A stretch of 64,000 bases of DNA from an uncultured Lachnospiraceae bacterium (GCA_946405625.1 CAMJHQ010000004.1:1-64000), one strand, 5' to 3'; shown: positions 52,342 to 62,533, counted from the stretch's first letter. Numbers and translations are program-made. Notes: a model not told the origin generated them from the sequence alone.

Positions 52342-53247
52342 TTACTTTTCCTTGCTTTCAATATACTTCGCAACCGCATCTTCTTCATTGCTTCCGATTG
52401 TGATACTTGATGCCTCAATCGCATCCTTCATTGCATTTGCAACACTTACTGCTTCATCCGCGATTTCAAACATCGGAAGATCATTCATGGAATCACCGAA
52501 TACAACAACTCTGTCGCATTTCAGTTCATTCTTCAGTTTCAGCACAGCCTTTGCTTTTGTTGCATCTTTCGGACAGATTTCCAGCCAGTACTCATCTCTA
52601 TAAGTATCCTTCTGGAATATAGTTTCCCATCTGTCGGAATCCTTTACAGCACCGTAGTATGGAAGCAGTTCTTCCCTTGAACCGATCAATGTAAAATACG
52701 AAGTATTTTCTGCATACAGCTTCTCTATATCATCCACCTCGAGCATACGTTTATCTCCTATGGATTCATAGTAATCTATATAGCCTTGAAACTCTTTACT
52801 CCTCGGACCGTTCAGATAAATCTTAAACATTTTCCCGTCCATATATACGGATGTAAATCCGAACCTGTCTATTACCGACAGCTTCTCTCTTAATTCATTT
52901 ATTACATCATTAGTAAAAAATGCAGTCTCTAGTTCTTTCGCATTTTCCTGATCTGCAAATGTAGTCCCGTTTCTCGTTATAACCGGAATATTGAAATGTA
53001 TTTCTTTTGTTATATCATAAGAGCTGTGAAATGATCTGGCCGTCGCATAGGTGATAAGAACACCCTTATCTATCAGCTGATTAAGTATTCTTACCGATTC
53101 ATCTGATATCGTCATATCATTTCTCATTAAGGTTCCGTCAAGATCTGTCACATATAATGTTTTCATGCCGCTTGCCTTTCGTCTCTTATATCTCTCCGAT
53201 CTTTCGGCATCTTCCGGTCTCACGTCCCTTATTAATACATCGCTCAT
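52342..53247 (-). CDS. Cof-type HAD hydrolase with short N-terminal extension
   Basis: The main domain (about residues 28-300) is a HAD-superfamily sugar-phosphate/nucleotide phosphatase. The nucleophile motif is LYVTDLDGTLMRND and motif IV is VVFGDSMNDLPMFEIAD, with a C2-type cap between. The protein starts, however, with about 27 extra residues, MSDVLIRDVRPEDAERSERY and following, resembling the first strand of a GNAT acetyltransferase. GGGGAGG precedes this start at 53247. A second possible start, at the HAD domain itself (MKTLYVTD), has AAAGG upstream. Substrate is not predictable. Confidence 0.87.
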   Translation of the reverse strand: MSDVLIRDVRPEDAERSERYKRRKASGMKTLYVTDLDGTLMRNDMTISDESVRILNQLIDKGVLITYATARSFHSSYDITKEIHFNIPVITRNGTTFADQENAKELETAFFTNDVINELREKLSVIDRFGFTSVYMDGKMFKIYLNGPRSKEFQGYIDYYESIGDKRMLEVDDIEKLYAENTSYFTLIGSREELLPYYGAVKDSDRWETIFQKDTYRDEYWLEICPKDATKAKAVLKLKNELKCDRVVVFGDSMNDLPMFEIADEAVSVANAMKDAIEASSITIGSNEEDAVAKYIESKEK

Positions 53248-53307
53248 TTTTCCTCCCCACCTTTTTCGTTTTATCATAAAATGTACATCATAGTATAACA
53301 TAAATCA

Positions 53308-53338
53308 AAAAACCACCTATCCCGAAAGATAAGTGGTC
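53308..53338 (-). terminator. Terminator after the GAF-GGDEF gene
   Basis: On the minus strand ACCACTTATC pairs with GATAGGTGGT (one G-U pair) around a short loop, followed by six T residues. It lies about 12 bases after the stop codon of the diguanylate cyclase gene. Confidence 0.82.
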
Positions 53339-53349
53339 TGCTAGGTCTG

Positions 53350-55083
53350 CTACTTAACCGCCGGCTCATCCTCATTATACTGTCCGTCTATCACTATCAT
53401 GCCACGTCCATGAGTTTTGCTGAAATACATTGCCTTATCTGCCAGGTCTAGCAGATTCTCGATATTGTCACAGGTATCCTTATAAGACGCAACACCCATA
53501 CTGGTATTAACCTGTATCTTCTGATCTTCGAATTCAACTACTGTAGATTTGATTTCGTCATGCATTTCCTTCAGAATCTGATGAGCCTCATCAATTCCGA
53601 CACCCCGTAAAATAAGCAGGAACTCCTCGCCTCCGAATCTTACTGCGGTTCCCTGATGCTTTGCTGCATACTTACTGTCAATCGACGCAACCATCTTTAT
53701 AACTTCGTCTCCTGCCAGATGTCCGTAGGTATCATTTACATTTTTAAAATGATCTATATCCATCATTGCAACTGTAAGTCTGTCCCCACTTTTAAGGACA
53801 TCCTCTTTAAGCTCACGATAAAACTGATTGAAATATATTCGGTTATAAATCTTTGTCAGTCCATCCTTCTTAGCCATTTCCTCTGTCTTAAGATAAAGCC
53901 TGTCGGAAATAAGAGCGGAAGTAAAGTCCATAACCGAAGTTTCATAAAACGCATATCCGTTGATAAAGAAATCATACTTACCGGAAATAACAACCATTAC
54001 TCCATATATTTTCTCGTTCTCATAAGCAGGAAATGCAGCAGCATTACATATACCGGCTCCCGATAAAAGCGGATACTTAAATTCCCTGTTAAGACATATC
54101 GGAAGCGGATCAAAACTTCCCGTTTCTACAACAAGATTATATATATCCATCAACTCACTTCGAAGCACACGATCCGTTGCATCATCAACCGCATTTACAT
54201 ATATAAACGGCTCACCATTCATATAGATATTATCTGATATATACATTCCGACCGCTCTGGCATTTTTGAGCTTCATGATGTTATCCACCATAACTTCTGC
54301 ATTTTTCTCAATATCAAAGCTCGAAGAGAAAAACTTCATGACTCCGATAAGCGATCTTGATTCATTATTGCTTTCAGCCAGATCGTCATTTGCTCTTGCC
54401 AGACTGATCCTCTGGTAATTAATCTCACTGTTTACCTTTTCTACTTTATCTTTGAATGCAATAAGCTTCTCATTTTCCCGAATTGTATCCTCGTTCTTAA
54501 AAAGCAATTCCTTATATCTCTCATTAAGGCTTCTTACACTTCGGGAATAAATAAGATATAAAACATCACAAACTATGATCACCACCATAAGCGGCGCCAA
54601 AAGTCCGAACTTCCAGATTCCGTTCACAAGACTTCTATATTTAAAAAATATTAAAATACCGGATATCAAAAGAGAAACAGATATAGAAAGACAACTGTTA
54701 AAGCTGTCAAATCTGTCACAGAATAGAATGTCCTGAAAAATGATATAGACTATGCATAGAAAAATGCACACAATCAAAGAGGCCGGGATGATATCGATAA
54801 TACCACCGGCAGATAAAAGAAATATATAGATATACGTTCTCACACGCATAAATGTATAAGGAAATTCATCTTGTGATTCAAGCTTCTTTATCCTTCTGAA
54901 AAAAACAAATCTGTCAAAGATTATAAGGAATATCGGAATAACCGTATAATAATACATCAAAAAATCATTATCGGTCAGCTCCGATATTCTCGAATGCAGT
55001 GCTGAAAGAAGCATGAATGCATAAACCGCTCTATTGTATACCAGTAGACGATTACTACTGTCTATCTTAAATTCTGTTGACAT
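53350..55083 (-). CDS. Membrane GAF-GGDEF diguanylate cyclase
   Basis: The 577-residue protein has about six membrane helices (1-190), a coiled coil (about 200-250), a GAF-like sensor region (about 255-400) and a GGDEF domain (about 410-570). The active-site motif is intact: VRFGGEEFLLIL, with MMDIDHFKNVNDTYGHLAGD supplying the metal aspartate. It should make c-di-GMP. The usual RxxD inhibitory site is absent. The ATG at 55083 with GAGGT upstream is preferred to one two codons earlier. It is the clearest active cyclase in the window, besides the first domain of the tandem GGDEF protein. Confidence 0.9.
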   Translation of the reverse strand: MSTEFKIDSSNRLLVYNRAVYAFMLLSALHSRISELTDNDFLMYYYTVIPIFLIIFDRFVFFRRIKKLESQDEFPYTFMRVRTYIYIFLLSAGGIIDIIPASLIVCIFLCIVYIIFQDILFCDRFDSFNSCLSISVSLLISGILIFFKYRSLVNGIWKFGLLAPLMVVIIVCDVLYLIYSRSVRSLNERYKELLFKNEDTIRENEKLIAFKDKVEKVNSEINYQRISLARANDDLAESNNESRSLIGVMKFFSSSFDIEKNAEVMVDNIMKLKNARAVGMYISDNIYMNGEPFIYVNAVDDATDRVLRSELMDIYNLVVETGSFDPLPICLNREFKYPLLSGAGICNAAAFPAYENEKIYGVMVVISGKYDFFINGYAFYETSVMDFTSALISDRLYLKTEEMAKKDGLTKIYNRIYFNQFYRELKEDVLKSGDRLTVAMMDIDHFKNVNDTYGHLAGDEVIKMVASIDSKYAAKHQGTAVRFGGEEFLLILRGVGIDEAHQILKEMHDEIKSTVVEFEDQKIQVNTSMGVASYKDTCDNIENLLDLADKAMYFSKTHGRGMIVIDGQYNEDEPAVK

Positions 55084-55158
55084 ATACATACCTCAAACAA
55101 AAGGAACAATCCATCCGCTGTCATACATATGTATTTTATCACATCGGATATTGTTCAA

Positions 55159-57363
55159 TCAATTTTGTTTTTGGCTTAAATATTCGACATCAAACGAATC
55201 GTCTACAGGATACTTCCCAACCTTGGTAAATGTAAGCTTCTTACTCTCTTCTGTATAATGAAGTTTAACCAGGCTGTATTCCCCATTTTCAAACTCATAA
55301 CCGTCGCCCCTGTCAAAATACATTGTAAATGCAGCATCACGGCCTTCATAAACGCGTACTTTGCTGACCTTACCGTCTTTTTCATCAGCATAAGAAATGT
55401 CATCCGAAAAAGGAATTATCGATCCTTCCCTGATAAAGATCGGAATTCTGTCTAAAGGAGCATCGGCCTCAATCGTCTGTCCGCCTTCATAATACTCATC
55501 TGTATAAAAATCATACCATCCGCAGCCTTCAGGCAGATAAACACTTCTGCTCTTCTTGACCTCATTTAAGACGGTTGAACCTACAGAATAATACATTGGC
55601 GTATAGACCGGTGCTACAAGAACTGACGGTCCCAGAAGATATTCATCTGTGACTGTCAACGCATTTTCATCATCCGGAAAATCATATGCAAGTCCACGCA
55701 TCATGACTTCACCGTTCATATGAGCAGCTGCTGCTATAGAATATATATAAGGCATCAATCTGTATCTAAGCCTGATATTTGCTACGATCGCATCATAGAA
55801 AGGATCACCCTCATCTCCAAACTGCCACGGTTCTCTTGGTGTATCAGTACCATGAGAACGAAATATCGGAAGAAATGTACCAAACTCAAGCCATCTTACA
55901 TATAGTTCTCTGTATGCAGCATCCTTTACGCCTTCATTATAGTCACCCTTCCAGAACCATAACGGAGTACGATCTGTGCTGTCACAGCCTCTGTTTTCAT
56001 ACTTATCATTAACAACGAAAAATCCGCCTATATCAAGAGTCCAATACGGCATTCCGGTGAGACCCATCTTAATTCCCTCAACTATCTGTTTTCTGAGGGT
56101 ATCATATGTAGCCGTGATATCGCCTGACCACAGTATCGCTCCGTACTTTTGAATTCCCGTATATCCCGATCTTGTAAGATTTAATACTCTCTTCTCTGTA
56201 TAGTCTTTTCTCCAATTTTCATATATACCTTTTGCATGATAAAGGCCATATGAGTTTATTCGATCCCATTTCATGGATTTTCTCGAAGCATCTGTTACAA
56301 CTTTATACCTCTCCGATTCGATTTTTTTACTAATCCCACTCCAATCAGCGTCAGAAAATGGCTCGGCATTATCGCACCATAAGGCATCTGTTCCGCTTTC
56401 CATAATTTCTCTACGGCATTGTTTCCAGTAAAGATTACGGGCATTCTCATCAAATGCATCATATACATTTGAATTCGGAAGCAGCATGTCCTTTTCGGCA
56501 AACTCCTTATAATCGCCGGAATCAGAACTCATATTAGGCCAGATGCTTACCATGAAATGAACATTATTTTCGTGCAACTTTCCTACTATGCTTTTAAGAT
56601 CGGGATATCGGGTCTTATCAAACTTTTTTTCACCCCAGAGTCCTTCCTCCCAGCTGTGCCAATCCTGAACTATGCAGTCAATCGGTATGTTCCTTTTTCT
56701 GAATGTCTCTGTAACGCTTTCCAGCTCGTCTCCTGTTTTGTAACGCTCTTTGCTTTGAATATATCCGAACGCCCAACGCGGAAGCATTGAAGGCTTTCCT
56801 GTGATCCAATGATAACGACTTATGATCTCTTTAATATCTTTTCCAAGAAACACATAATAGGAAAGCGTTTCAGCACTATCTATAAAAAACTTTATCGTAT
56901 TTCCTTCTGACTTAAATATCTGGCAGCTTTCGGAATCTATCATTATTCCGTAGTTCCCTGTAGTCACAAGAAAAGGGATTGCAATACGCATATTGGATTC
57001 ATACAGATATTCCGTATGATTCCTATAATTAAGTATTCCGTCTTCATACTGACCCAATCCGAGAAGCATTTCATTATCACCGATGGTAAACTTAATCTTT
57101 ACTGAGTGCATTTCCCTTGCAGGAATACTCTGCATGCTTTCGGTATATGACACCTCACCGTTAGCAGTCATTTTCTTTTTAAATCCATCAGTATCGGAAA
57201 TGTATCTAAGCTCCGTCTGAGGAATAGTCTTAACTTCCTCCTGCATCAGCACACATTTATCGTTATAGCTGAAACATATAGGTTCATTATCAATTCCCGT
57301 TTCATCCAGAGAATAAAATACATGTATTATTCCGTCAGTAATCTGTTCTACAATCCTGTTCAT
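55159..57363 (-). CDS. Glycoside hydrolase family 31 (alpha-glucosidase/alpha-xylosidase)
   Basis: The 734-residue enzyme cleaves alpha-linked sugars by a retaining mechanism. The catalytic nucleophile is D331 in LWCDNAEPFSD, matching the family pattern WxDxxE. An ILWSGDI segment near 410 holds the likely acid/base aspartate. Other marks are LGLGQ, RWAFGYIQSKERY, the IVQDW aspartate and PIFRSHGTDTPREPW. There is no signal peptide, so it acts on imported oligosaccharides. It is three bases after the second permease gene, so is part of the transporter operon. The specificity between alpha-xyloside and alpha-glucoside cannot be read here. Confidence 0.93.
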   Translation of the reverse strand: MNRIVEQITDGIIHVFYSLDETGIDNEPICFSYNDKCVLMQEEVKTIPQTELRYISDTDGFKKKMTANGEVSYTESMQSIPAREMHSVKIKFTIGDNEMLLGLGQYEDGILNYRNHTEYLYESNMRIAIPFLVTTGNYGIMIDSESCQIFKSEGNTIKFFIDSAETLSYYVFLGKDIKEIISRYHWITGKPSMLPRWAFGYIQSKERYKTGDELESVTETFRKRNIPIDCIVQDWHSWEEGLWGEKKFDKTRYPDLKSIVGKLHENNVHFMVSIWPNMSSDSGDYKEFAEKDMLLPNSNVYDAFDENARNLYWKQCRREIMESGTDALWCDNAEPFSDADWSGISKKIESERYKVVTDASRKSMKWDRINSYGLYHAKGIYENWRKDYTEKRVLNLTRSGYTGIQKYGAILWSGDITATYDTLRKQIVEGIKMGLTGMPYWTLDIGGFFVVNDKYENRGCDSTDRTPLWFWKGDYNEGVKDAAYRELYVRWLEFGTFLPIFRSHGTDTPREPWQFGDEGDPFYDAIVANIRLRYRLMPYIYSIAAAAHMNGEVMMRGLAYDFPDDENALTVTDEYLLGPSVLVAPVYTPMYYSVGSTVLNEVKKSRSVYLPEGCGWYDFYTDEYYEGGQTIEADAPLDRIPIFIREGSIIPFSDDISYADEKDGKVSKVRVYEGRDAAFTMYFDRGDGYEFENGEYSLVKLHYTEESKKLTFTKVGKYPVDDSFDVEYLSQKQN

Positions 57364-57366
57364 TTA

Positions 57367-58191
57367 TTATCCTTTCAATGCACCGGCCGTCATACCCGAT
57401 ACAATATACTTCTGTCCTATCAAATAAACCACAAGTACCGGAAGGCTTGTAAGGAATATATCCGCACATACCAGATTCCAATCCTTATAATACATTCCAA
57501 AGAAATTATAAACCGAAAGAGTCATCGGCCACTGTTCTGTCCTGTTAAGGAAATATAGTGGTGATACAAACTCATTCCAGGTATTAAGGAATGTAAGGAC
57601 CGCCGCTGTGGCTATTGCCGGTCTGAGCAGCGGAAGCATGATATAGAAAAACAGCTTTATCGGACCGCAGCCGTCTATTACTGCCGCTTCATCCAGCTCT
57701 ACAGGGACTTTAGATACAAATCCATGTATAAGAAATGTCATGAAAGGAAGCTGCATTGCCGTATAGAGCAGTATTATTCCGATCACCGTATTATTCAGAT
57801 GAAGGAACTGCAGAACCTTTGTAAGTGCAACGTAGTTGATCGGAAGTGTTATTCCGAGAACTATAAACATATAAAATATCCTGTTAAGTTTAGACTTGTT
57901 TCTTGCAAGTACATATGCTGCAAGTGATGCGAGCAGCACACAGAGGATTGTCGAACCTCCCGCATAAATAAGGCTGTTGATGAACGATCTGAGCAGTTTT
58001 CCTTTCTGGATAACAGTCAGAAAGTTTTCCAGCTTTACAGGATACGGAAGTGAAAGATTCATTGATGCGGCAGATTTCTTATCTTTAAATGCATTGAATG
58101 TAATAAGCAGAAGCGGTATAAGACATATCGCAGAGAATATCCATGCAATAAGATTTCGAATAATCGCCTGAACTGTTTTTTTATTTTTCAT
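57367..58191 (-). CDS. Sugar ABC transporter permease, MalG type
   Basis: This 274-residue inner-membrane permease has six membrane segments. The EAA loop that contacts the ATPase reads VELDEAAVIDGCGPIKLFFY. The C-terminal IVSGMTAGALKG is the typical MalG/LacG ending. Its ATG overlaps the TAA stop of the upstream permease by one base. No ATPase gene is present in the operon, so a shared MsmK-like ATPase encoded elsewhere is likely. Confidence 0.95.
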   Translation of the reverse strand: MKNKKTVQAIIRNLIAWIFSAICLIPLLLITFNAFKDKKSAASMNLSLPYPVKLENFLTVIQKGKLLRSFINSLIYAGGSTILCVLLASLAAYVLARNKSKLNRIFYMFIVLGITLPINYVALTKVLQFLHLNNTVIGIILLYTAMQLPFMTFLIHGFVSKVPVELDEAAVIDGCGPIKLFFYIMLPLLRPAIATAAVLTFLNTWNEFVSPLYFLNRTEQWPMTLSVYNFFGMYYKDWNLVCADIFLTSLPVLVVYLIGQKYIVSGMTAGALKG

Positions 58192-59069
58192 TATTCTTCC
58201 ACCTCATTCCGCGTCATGATCCTGATCATAAAGAATCCTACAATGATCATAATAATAAACATTACAGATGAAAGTGCCGTACCGACTGCATACTGTCCTG
58301 TTCCAAACTTCTTAAATACTGCCGTATAGAGAACCTCTGTCGTATCTTTTCCCGGACCGCCGTTTGTAAGTGCATAGACCATATCAAATACCTTCATACC
58401 ATATATGACATTAAGGACTGTTGTGGTGGTAAGTGTCGGGATCAGCAGCGGCAGAGTTATATATCTGAACTTCTGCCAAGGTCCCGCTCCGTCTATAGCA
58501 GCCGCATCATAGTACTCCGGAGATATCGAAAGTATACCGGCAATAAGGATCGTCATGATATATCCTACACCTCTCCAGATATCCACTGCCATTACCGAAC
58601 CGAATGCGAGATTGGTGGATACCAGCCATTTCTTAGCAAGGAAGTCAGCACCTATCGCTCTGAAAAATGAATTGAGCAATCCGCTCTTCGGATCAAGTAT
58701 CGACTTAAAGATCATTCCGATGATGAGAGTCGATAATACCGAAGGCATAAATACTATTCCTCTATGCATATTCAGGAACTTGATCCTCTTTGTGAGAAGT
58801 ACTGCCAGCGCAAGTCCGATCAGTGTTTTCATTACCGTCGTCACAACCGTAAATACCAGAGTATTCATAATAATCTTTAAATAGTTTTCATCAAGTGAGA
58901 AAACTGTTTTAAAATTCTCAAATCCAACAAAATGTAATTCATCCGAATATGCCGACCAGTTAGTGAATGAATAACACACTCCGATTAATCCGGGCAGAAA
59001 GAATAAAACAAAATATAAGATGAGCGCCCCTGCGGCAAAATATGTTGGATACATTTTTCTTTTACTCAT
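58191..59069 (-). CDS. Sugar ABC transporter permease, MalF type
   Basis: The 292-residue permease has six membrane segments and an EAA loop SPEYYDAAAIDGAGPWQKFR. The N-terminal FLPGLIGVCYSFTNWS and the NGGPGKDTTEVLY segment are standard for MalF/LacF-type subunits. It lies 78 bases after the binding-protein gene, separated from it by a hairpin, and overlaps the MalG-type permease by one base. Confidence 0.95.
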   Translation of the reverse strand: MSKRKMYPTYFAAGALILYFVLFFLPGLIGVCYSFTNWSAYSDELHFVGFENFKTVFSLDENYLKIIMNTLVFTVVTTVMKTLIGLALAVLLTKRIKFLNMHRGIVFMPSVLSTLIIGMIFKSILDPKSGLLNSFFRAIGADFLAKKWLVSTNLAFGSVMAVDIWRGVGYIMTILIAGILSISPEYYDAAAIDGAGPWQKFRYITLPLLIPTLTTTTVLNVIYGMKVFDMVYALTNGGPGKDTTEVLYTAVFKKFGTGQYAVGTALSSVMFIIMIIVGFFMIRIMTRNEVEE

Positions 59070-59089
59070 ATCAGATACCCTTTCTAAAA

Positions 59090-59120
59090 TGGGGTTGCTT
59101 AAGCAACTTAAGCAGCCCCA
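59090..59120 (-). terminator. Attenuating hairpin between binding-protein and permease genes
   Basis: The arms tggggttgctt (59090-59100) and aagcagcccca (59110-59120) pair over eleven bases with one mismatch, around a nine-base loop, and TTTT follows on the minus strand. Such hairpins let the binding protein be made in excess over the permeases. Confidence 0.75.
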
Positions 59121-59147
59121 CTCTTTTACAAGTTATCATACATTTTA

Positions 59148-60527
59148 TTACTGCCAAGCAGGATCTGAAGCAGCCTTAGCCTGCTCCTCACGCAGCTTAT
59201 CAATATCCTGAAGCACTTCCTCAGGTGTCATCTCTCCGAGGAACAGTGCTGACATATCTTTTCCTATATCCATCCATGCAGGATTGTAATACTTTACAGA
59301 TGCCTGGAATACTGCAACCTTGTTAGGATATCTGTCATAGAAATCCTGAATTACAGGTGAGTAAGCTGATGGAGCATTTTTGTATGGAAGCTGATTAAAC
59401 TTAGCTACATTTTCTGTCATATAAGCAAGGCTTTCATCAGATGCCATGAACTCAAGATATTTCTTTGCGGCATCAACATTCTTCGATCCTGAGAAAATAA
59501 ATCTTGAAGGTCCGCAGTAATTTACATTAAGCGCCTGATTATCACATAAAGGATTTACGAAGAAACCTATATTATCAGCTGAGAAGCTTGAATCTACTGC
59601 ATTAACCTCTGCACCGAGTCCCTGATTGTAAAGAACCATTGCATACTCTCCGCTTGCAATTGCTGCAGGTGCGTCAGCATACTGATTTGACATATAGTTA
59701 TCTCCGAAGTATCCCTTATCTGCCATTTCCTTAAGCTGTGTAAACATAAGTGTAAGCTTTTCATTGCCTGCAAATGTTGCTGAGTTTGCATTAAGTGCAT
59801 CCGGATAACCCTGATCTGCCTGAGTTGCTGTTATTGCAGCCTCTGTCCAGCATACATGGTGCCATCCGTCGGAAACGCATTCATAAATAGGAATGATACC
59901 GGCTTCCAGAAGTTTATCGCATACAGCGCAGAACTCCGCATAATTCTTTGGTATTTCAAGGCCGTTCTCTTCAAACATAGAAATGTTGTAGCCTACTGCC
60001 CAACATGCCGAAACGTCCTGTATAGGCTGTCCGTAAAGCTTTCCGCCAACTGATAATTCAGCCGCAGCTGCAGGATCTACATTGCCTGCCCAGCTCTCGC
60101 CCGAAAGATCGACCGCATTTTTCTCAACATTAAACTGAGTAACTATACTGAACTGTGAACTCTGTCCGGCAAAAATATCCGTACATTCTCCTGAATTGAT
60201 CTTTGTCATGAGAAGACTCTCATACTGATCTGACGGAACTATCTGATAATCTATCTTTATTCCTGTCTCTTCGGTAAACTTCTCTCCAAGTTCCATCTCG
60301 GCATCCTGAATCCAGTCCTGGCTTGCCATAAATGTAATAGTTACGTCCTCTCCTGAATCTGTTTCAATCTTCTCTGATGCTGCCTCTGTTTCTGTCTCTT
60401 TTGAAGCTTCCGTTGCTGCTCCTGTATTTTCCTGAGCAGTAGTTGAATCAGCCGCTCCTCCGCAGCCGGAAAGTAATCCCGTAACAATAGATAAAGATAA
60501 TAGTGAAGCAATTAATTTCTTTTTCAT
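59148..60527 (-). CDS. Extracellular solute-binding lipoprotein (sugar)
   Basis: The 459-residue lipoprotein captures sugar for the two permeases. The signal peptide ends in the lipobox LLSGC (cysteine at 22), followed by a Glu/Thr/Ala-rich spacer to about residue 60. The mature fold is of the family 1 (MalE-like) type: TFMASQDWIQDAEMELGEKF, a GKLYGQPIQD segment, and the C-terminal ALFLGEMTPEEVLQDIDK typical of this class. It is the first gene of the operon and has GGAGAAGGGG before the start. Confidence 0.95.
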   Translation of the reverse strand: MKKKLIASLLSLSIVTGLLSGCGGAADSTTAQENTGAATEASKETETEAASEKIETDSGEDVTITFMASQDWIQDAEMELGEKFTEETGIKIDYQIVPSDQYESLLMTKINSGECTDIFAGQSSQFSIVTQFNVEKNAVDLSGESWAGNVDPAAAAELSVGGKLYGQPIQDVSACWAVGYNISMFEENGLEIPKNYAEFCAVCDKLLEAGIIPIYECVSDGWHHVCWTEAAITATQADQGYPDALNANSATFAGNEKLTLMFTQLKEMADKGYFGDNYMSNQYADAPAAIASGEYAMVLYNQGLGAEVNAVDSSFSADNIGFFVNPLCDNQALNVNYCGPSRFIFSGSKNVDAAKKYLEFMASDESLAYMTENVAKFNQLPYKNAPSAYSPVIQDFYDRYPNKVAVFQASVKYYNPAWMDIGKDMSALFLGEMTPEEVLQDIDKLREEQAKAASDPAWQ

Positions 60528-60567
60528 TGTCCCCTTCTCCTTACTAAAAATATAACCGTTAAACCAT

Positions 60568-60597
60568 TTGACAATCGATTGTTTCTGTGACTATTAT
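60568..60597 (+). promoter_or_regulatory. Promoter of yesM-like kinase with overlapping palindrome
   Basis: A perfect -35 TTGACA (60568-60573) and a -10 TATTAT (60592-60597) are 18 bases apart. The 12-base perfect palindrome acaatcgattgt (60571-60582) overlaps the -35 and lies between the divergent transport and kinase genes, so it could be an operator. Confidence 0.55.
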
Positions 60598-60691
60598 AAA
60601 TTATTCTTTTTATTCATCGAATGGATAAAAAAGGACTGAACTATGTAAATTTTTTACCGAATACATGTATTATTTTTCTTATGGGTGTGTC

Positions 60692-62533
60692 ATGTTAGGT
60701 CGAAACAAAAAAAGCGTTCAGACAACTTTACAGCTTGTATTTTTCTTTCTTACCTTTATCATTTTCGGGGCATATATAAGCTATTTCCTAAGTTCCGAAT
60801 CGAGAAAAATAAAGACTCAGGCTTTTAATACCGTTGTAAATGATGCCGAGACAATTTCAACCTTCATGGACGAAGAGATCAGCAGTGTAAATTCTGTAAT
60901 TCAGAATATTGCTTATTCCAATCTTGTCCGCGATCATTTCCTTACTTATCTCAACAAGCCTGTATCAAACGGAAACGGCAACTATTCCGGAATGCAGAAT
61001 CTTAAAGAGCTGACCGACGTACTTACCGCCATCATCGGTCCTTCAAGATCGGTGGATCAGATATATCTCTATTCTCTGGACAAAGGCTGTGTCGGTGTAG
61101 GACTTGACAATTTCAATTCGGAAGAGATCAGCGTAACCGAAAAATCATGGTATGAAGCCTTAATTAATGACGAATCGAACAAGCTCATCTTCTGTGATCA
61201 GGATACAAATTTAAAGAAATATTTTTCATACGCGGAAGGAGCGTCTTTTCTTACCATATGTTCCGTTTATCAGTCATCTTACTATAAACCTCAAGGCGTG
61301 ATCGAAGTTAAGCAGTCTCTCGCTTCACTGACTCCGAAACTCAACAAGATCGGTACCGGGACATACCGTGAAAAGAAATATATTTATGATCAGAACGGTG
61401 CACTCGTATACAGTTCCTTTATGGATGATGAAGCTTCCCGATATTTTGGATTACTTACTCCGTCGGACATAGAAGAAACCGATGTGGTTCACCATATTAC
61501 GCATAACAAAGACACTCATATTTTTGCGATCACATCATCTTATTCCGGTTTTACCACCGTAATTGTGATCAATAACCATGACATATATATTCCGATATTT
61601 GACTTCATCAAAGCCAATCTGCTTATATTCCTTATATTCATCATATTTGCTCTGATACTGTCTTATGTCGTTTCGAGAGTAATAACCTTACCTGTCAAGA
61701 AAATGTATACCAACATAGAATCTCTTCATACCGATGAAGAAAACATTTTGAATGATTCTCTTGAGGATATAAACACGAATATTATAGAGCTCGATTCACT
61801 GTATTCCGCTGTGGTAGAAATGCATGAAAAGACCAAGGATTCAATAAAGAGGGAGATTGCTCTTAATAACCAGAATATCCAGTCTCAGATACTGGCTCTT
61901 AATTCTCAGATGAATCCGCATTTTCTTTACAACTCTCTTGCAACCATTTCCGCAATGGCTGATGAAGGGATGAATAAAGAAGTAATAAATATGTGCCAGA
62001 CTATATCACGAATACTCCGGTACATTTCATCCGATAAAGAGCATCTTGTTTCAATTCAAAAGGACGTAAGTCATGTTAAGGATTATCTGGACTGCATGAA
62101 GATGCGATACGGTGATGACCTGATATATGACATAAACATTCCTGATGAAATGTCTGAACTGAATATACCGAAACTGTGCCTTCAGCTGATTGTCGAGAAT
62201 TCGATCAAATTTGCGACAAAGGGTGTTAAGGCACCTTGGAAGATAGATGTCACCGGCCACATGACAGACACTTATTGGGAGATCACAGTGAGGGATAACG
62301 GCCCGGGTTTCTCTGAACCGGATCTTAATGAATTGAACAACAAGATTGAAGAGATAAATAATAACTCGTTCCTTCCGAGTCTCGAGATAAACGGAATGGG
62401 ACTGCTGAATATATATATCCGTTTCAAAATACTCTATAGCGGAAAACATATATTCAGGATTGATAACAGTGAATCCGGCGGTGCAATTGTCACCATCGGA
62501 GGCGACCTTAGCGGAGCCGCGGCCACTTTGTAG
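60692..62533 (+). CDS. YesM-type sensor histidine kinase
   Basis: The kinase (about 613 residues) has an N-terminal helix (about 11-35), an outside sensor of about 250 residues and a second helix (about 300-325). A HAMP linker follows, then the His_kinase domain with the acceptor in LNSQMNPHFLYNSLATIS. The ATPase domain has LQLIVENSIKFA and VRDNGPGF. This class pairs with YesN-type regulators to control sugar uptake. The frame opens at 60665, but the ATG at 60692 is nearer to the only ribosome-like sequence. It is divergent from the transport operon. Confidence 0.93.
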   Translation: MLGRNKKSVQTTLQLVFFFLTFIIFGAYISYFLSSESRKIKTQAFNTVVNDAETISTFMDEEISSVNSVIQNIAYSNLVRDHFLTYLNKPVSNGNGNYSGMQNLKELTDVLTAIIGPSRSVDQIYLYSLDKGCVGVGLDNFNSEEISVTEKSWYEALINDESNKLIFCDQDTNLKKYFSYAEGASFLTICSVYQSSYYKPQGVIEVKQSLASLTPKLNKIGTGTYREKKYIYDQNGALVYSSFMDDEASRYFGLLTPSDIEETDVVHHITHNKDTHIFAITSSYSGFTTVIVINNHDIYIPIFDFIKANLLIFLIFIIFALILSYVVSRVITLPVKKMYTNIESLHTDEENILNDSLEDINTNIIELDSLYSAVVEMHEKTKDSIKREIALNNQNIQSQILALNSQMNPHFLYNSLATISAMADEGMNKEVINMCQTISRILRYISSDKEHLVSIQKDVSHVKDYLDCMKMRYGDDLIYDINIPDEMSELNIPKLCLQLIVENSIKFATKGVKAPWKIDVTGHMTDTYWEITVRDNGPGFSEPDLNELNNKIEEINNNSFLPSLEINGMGLLNIYIRFKILYSGKHIFRIDNSESGGAIVTIGGDLSGAAATL

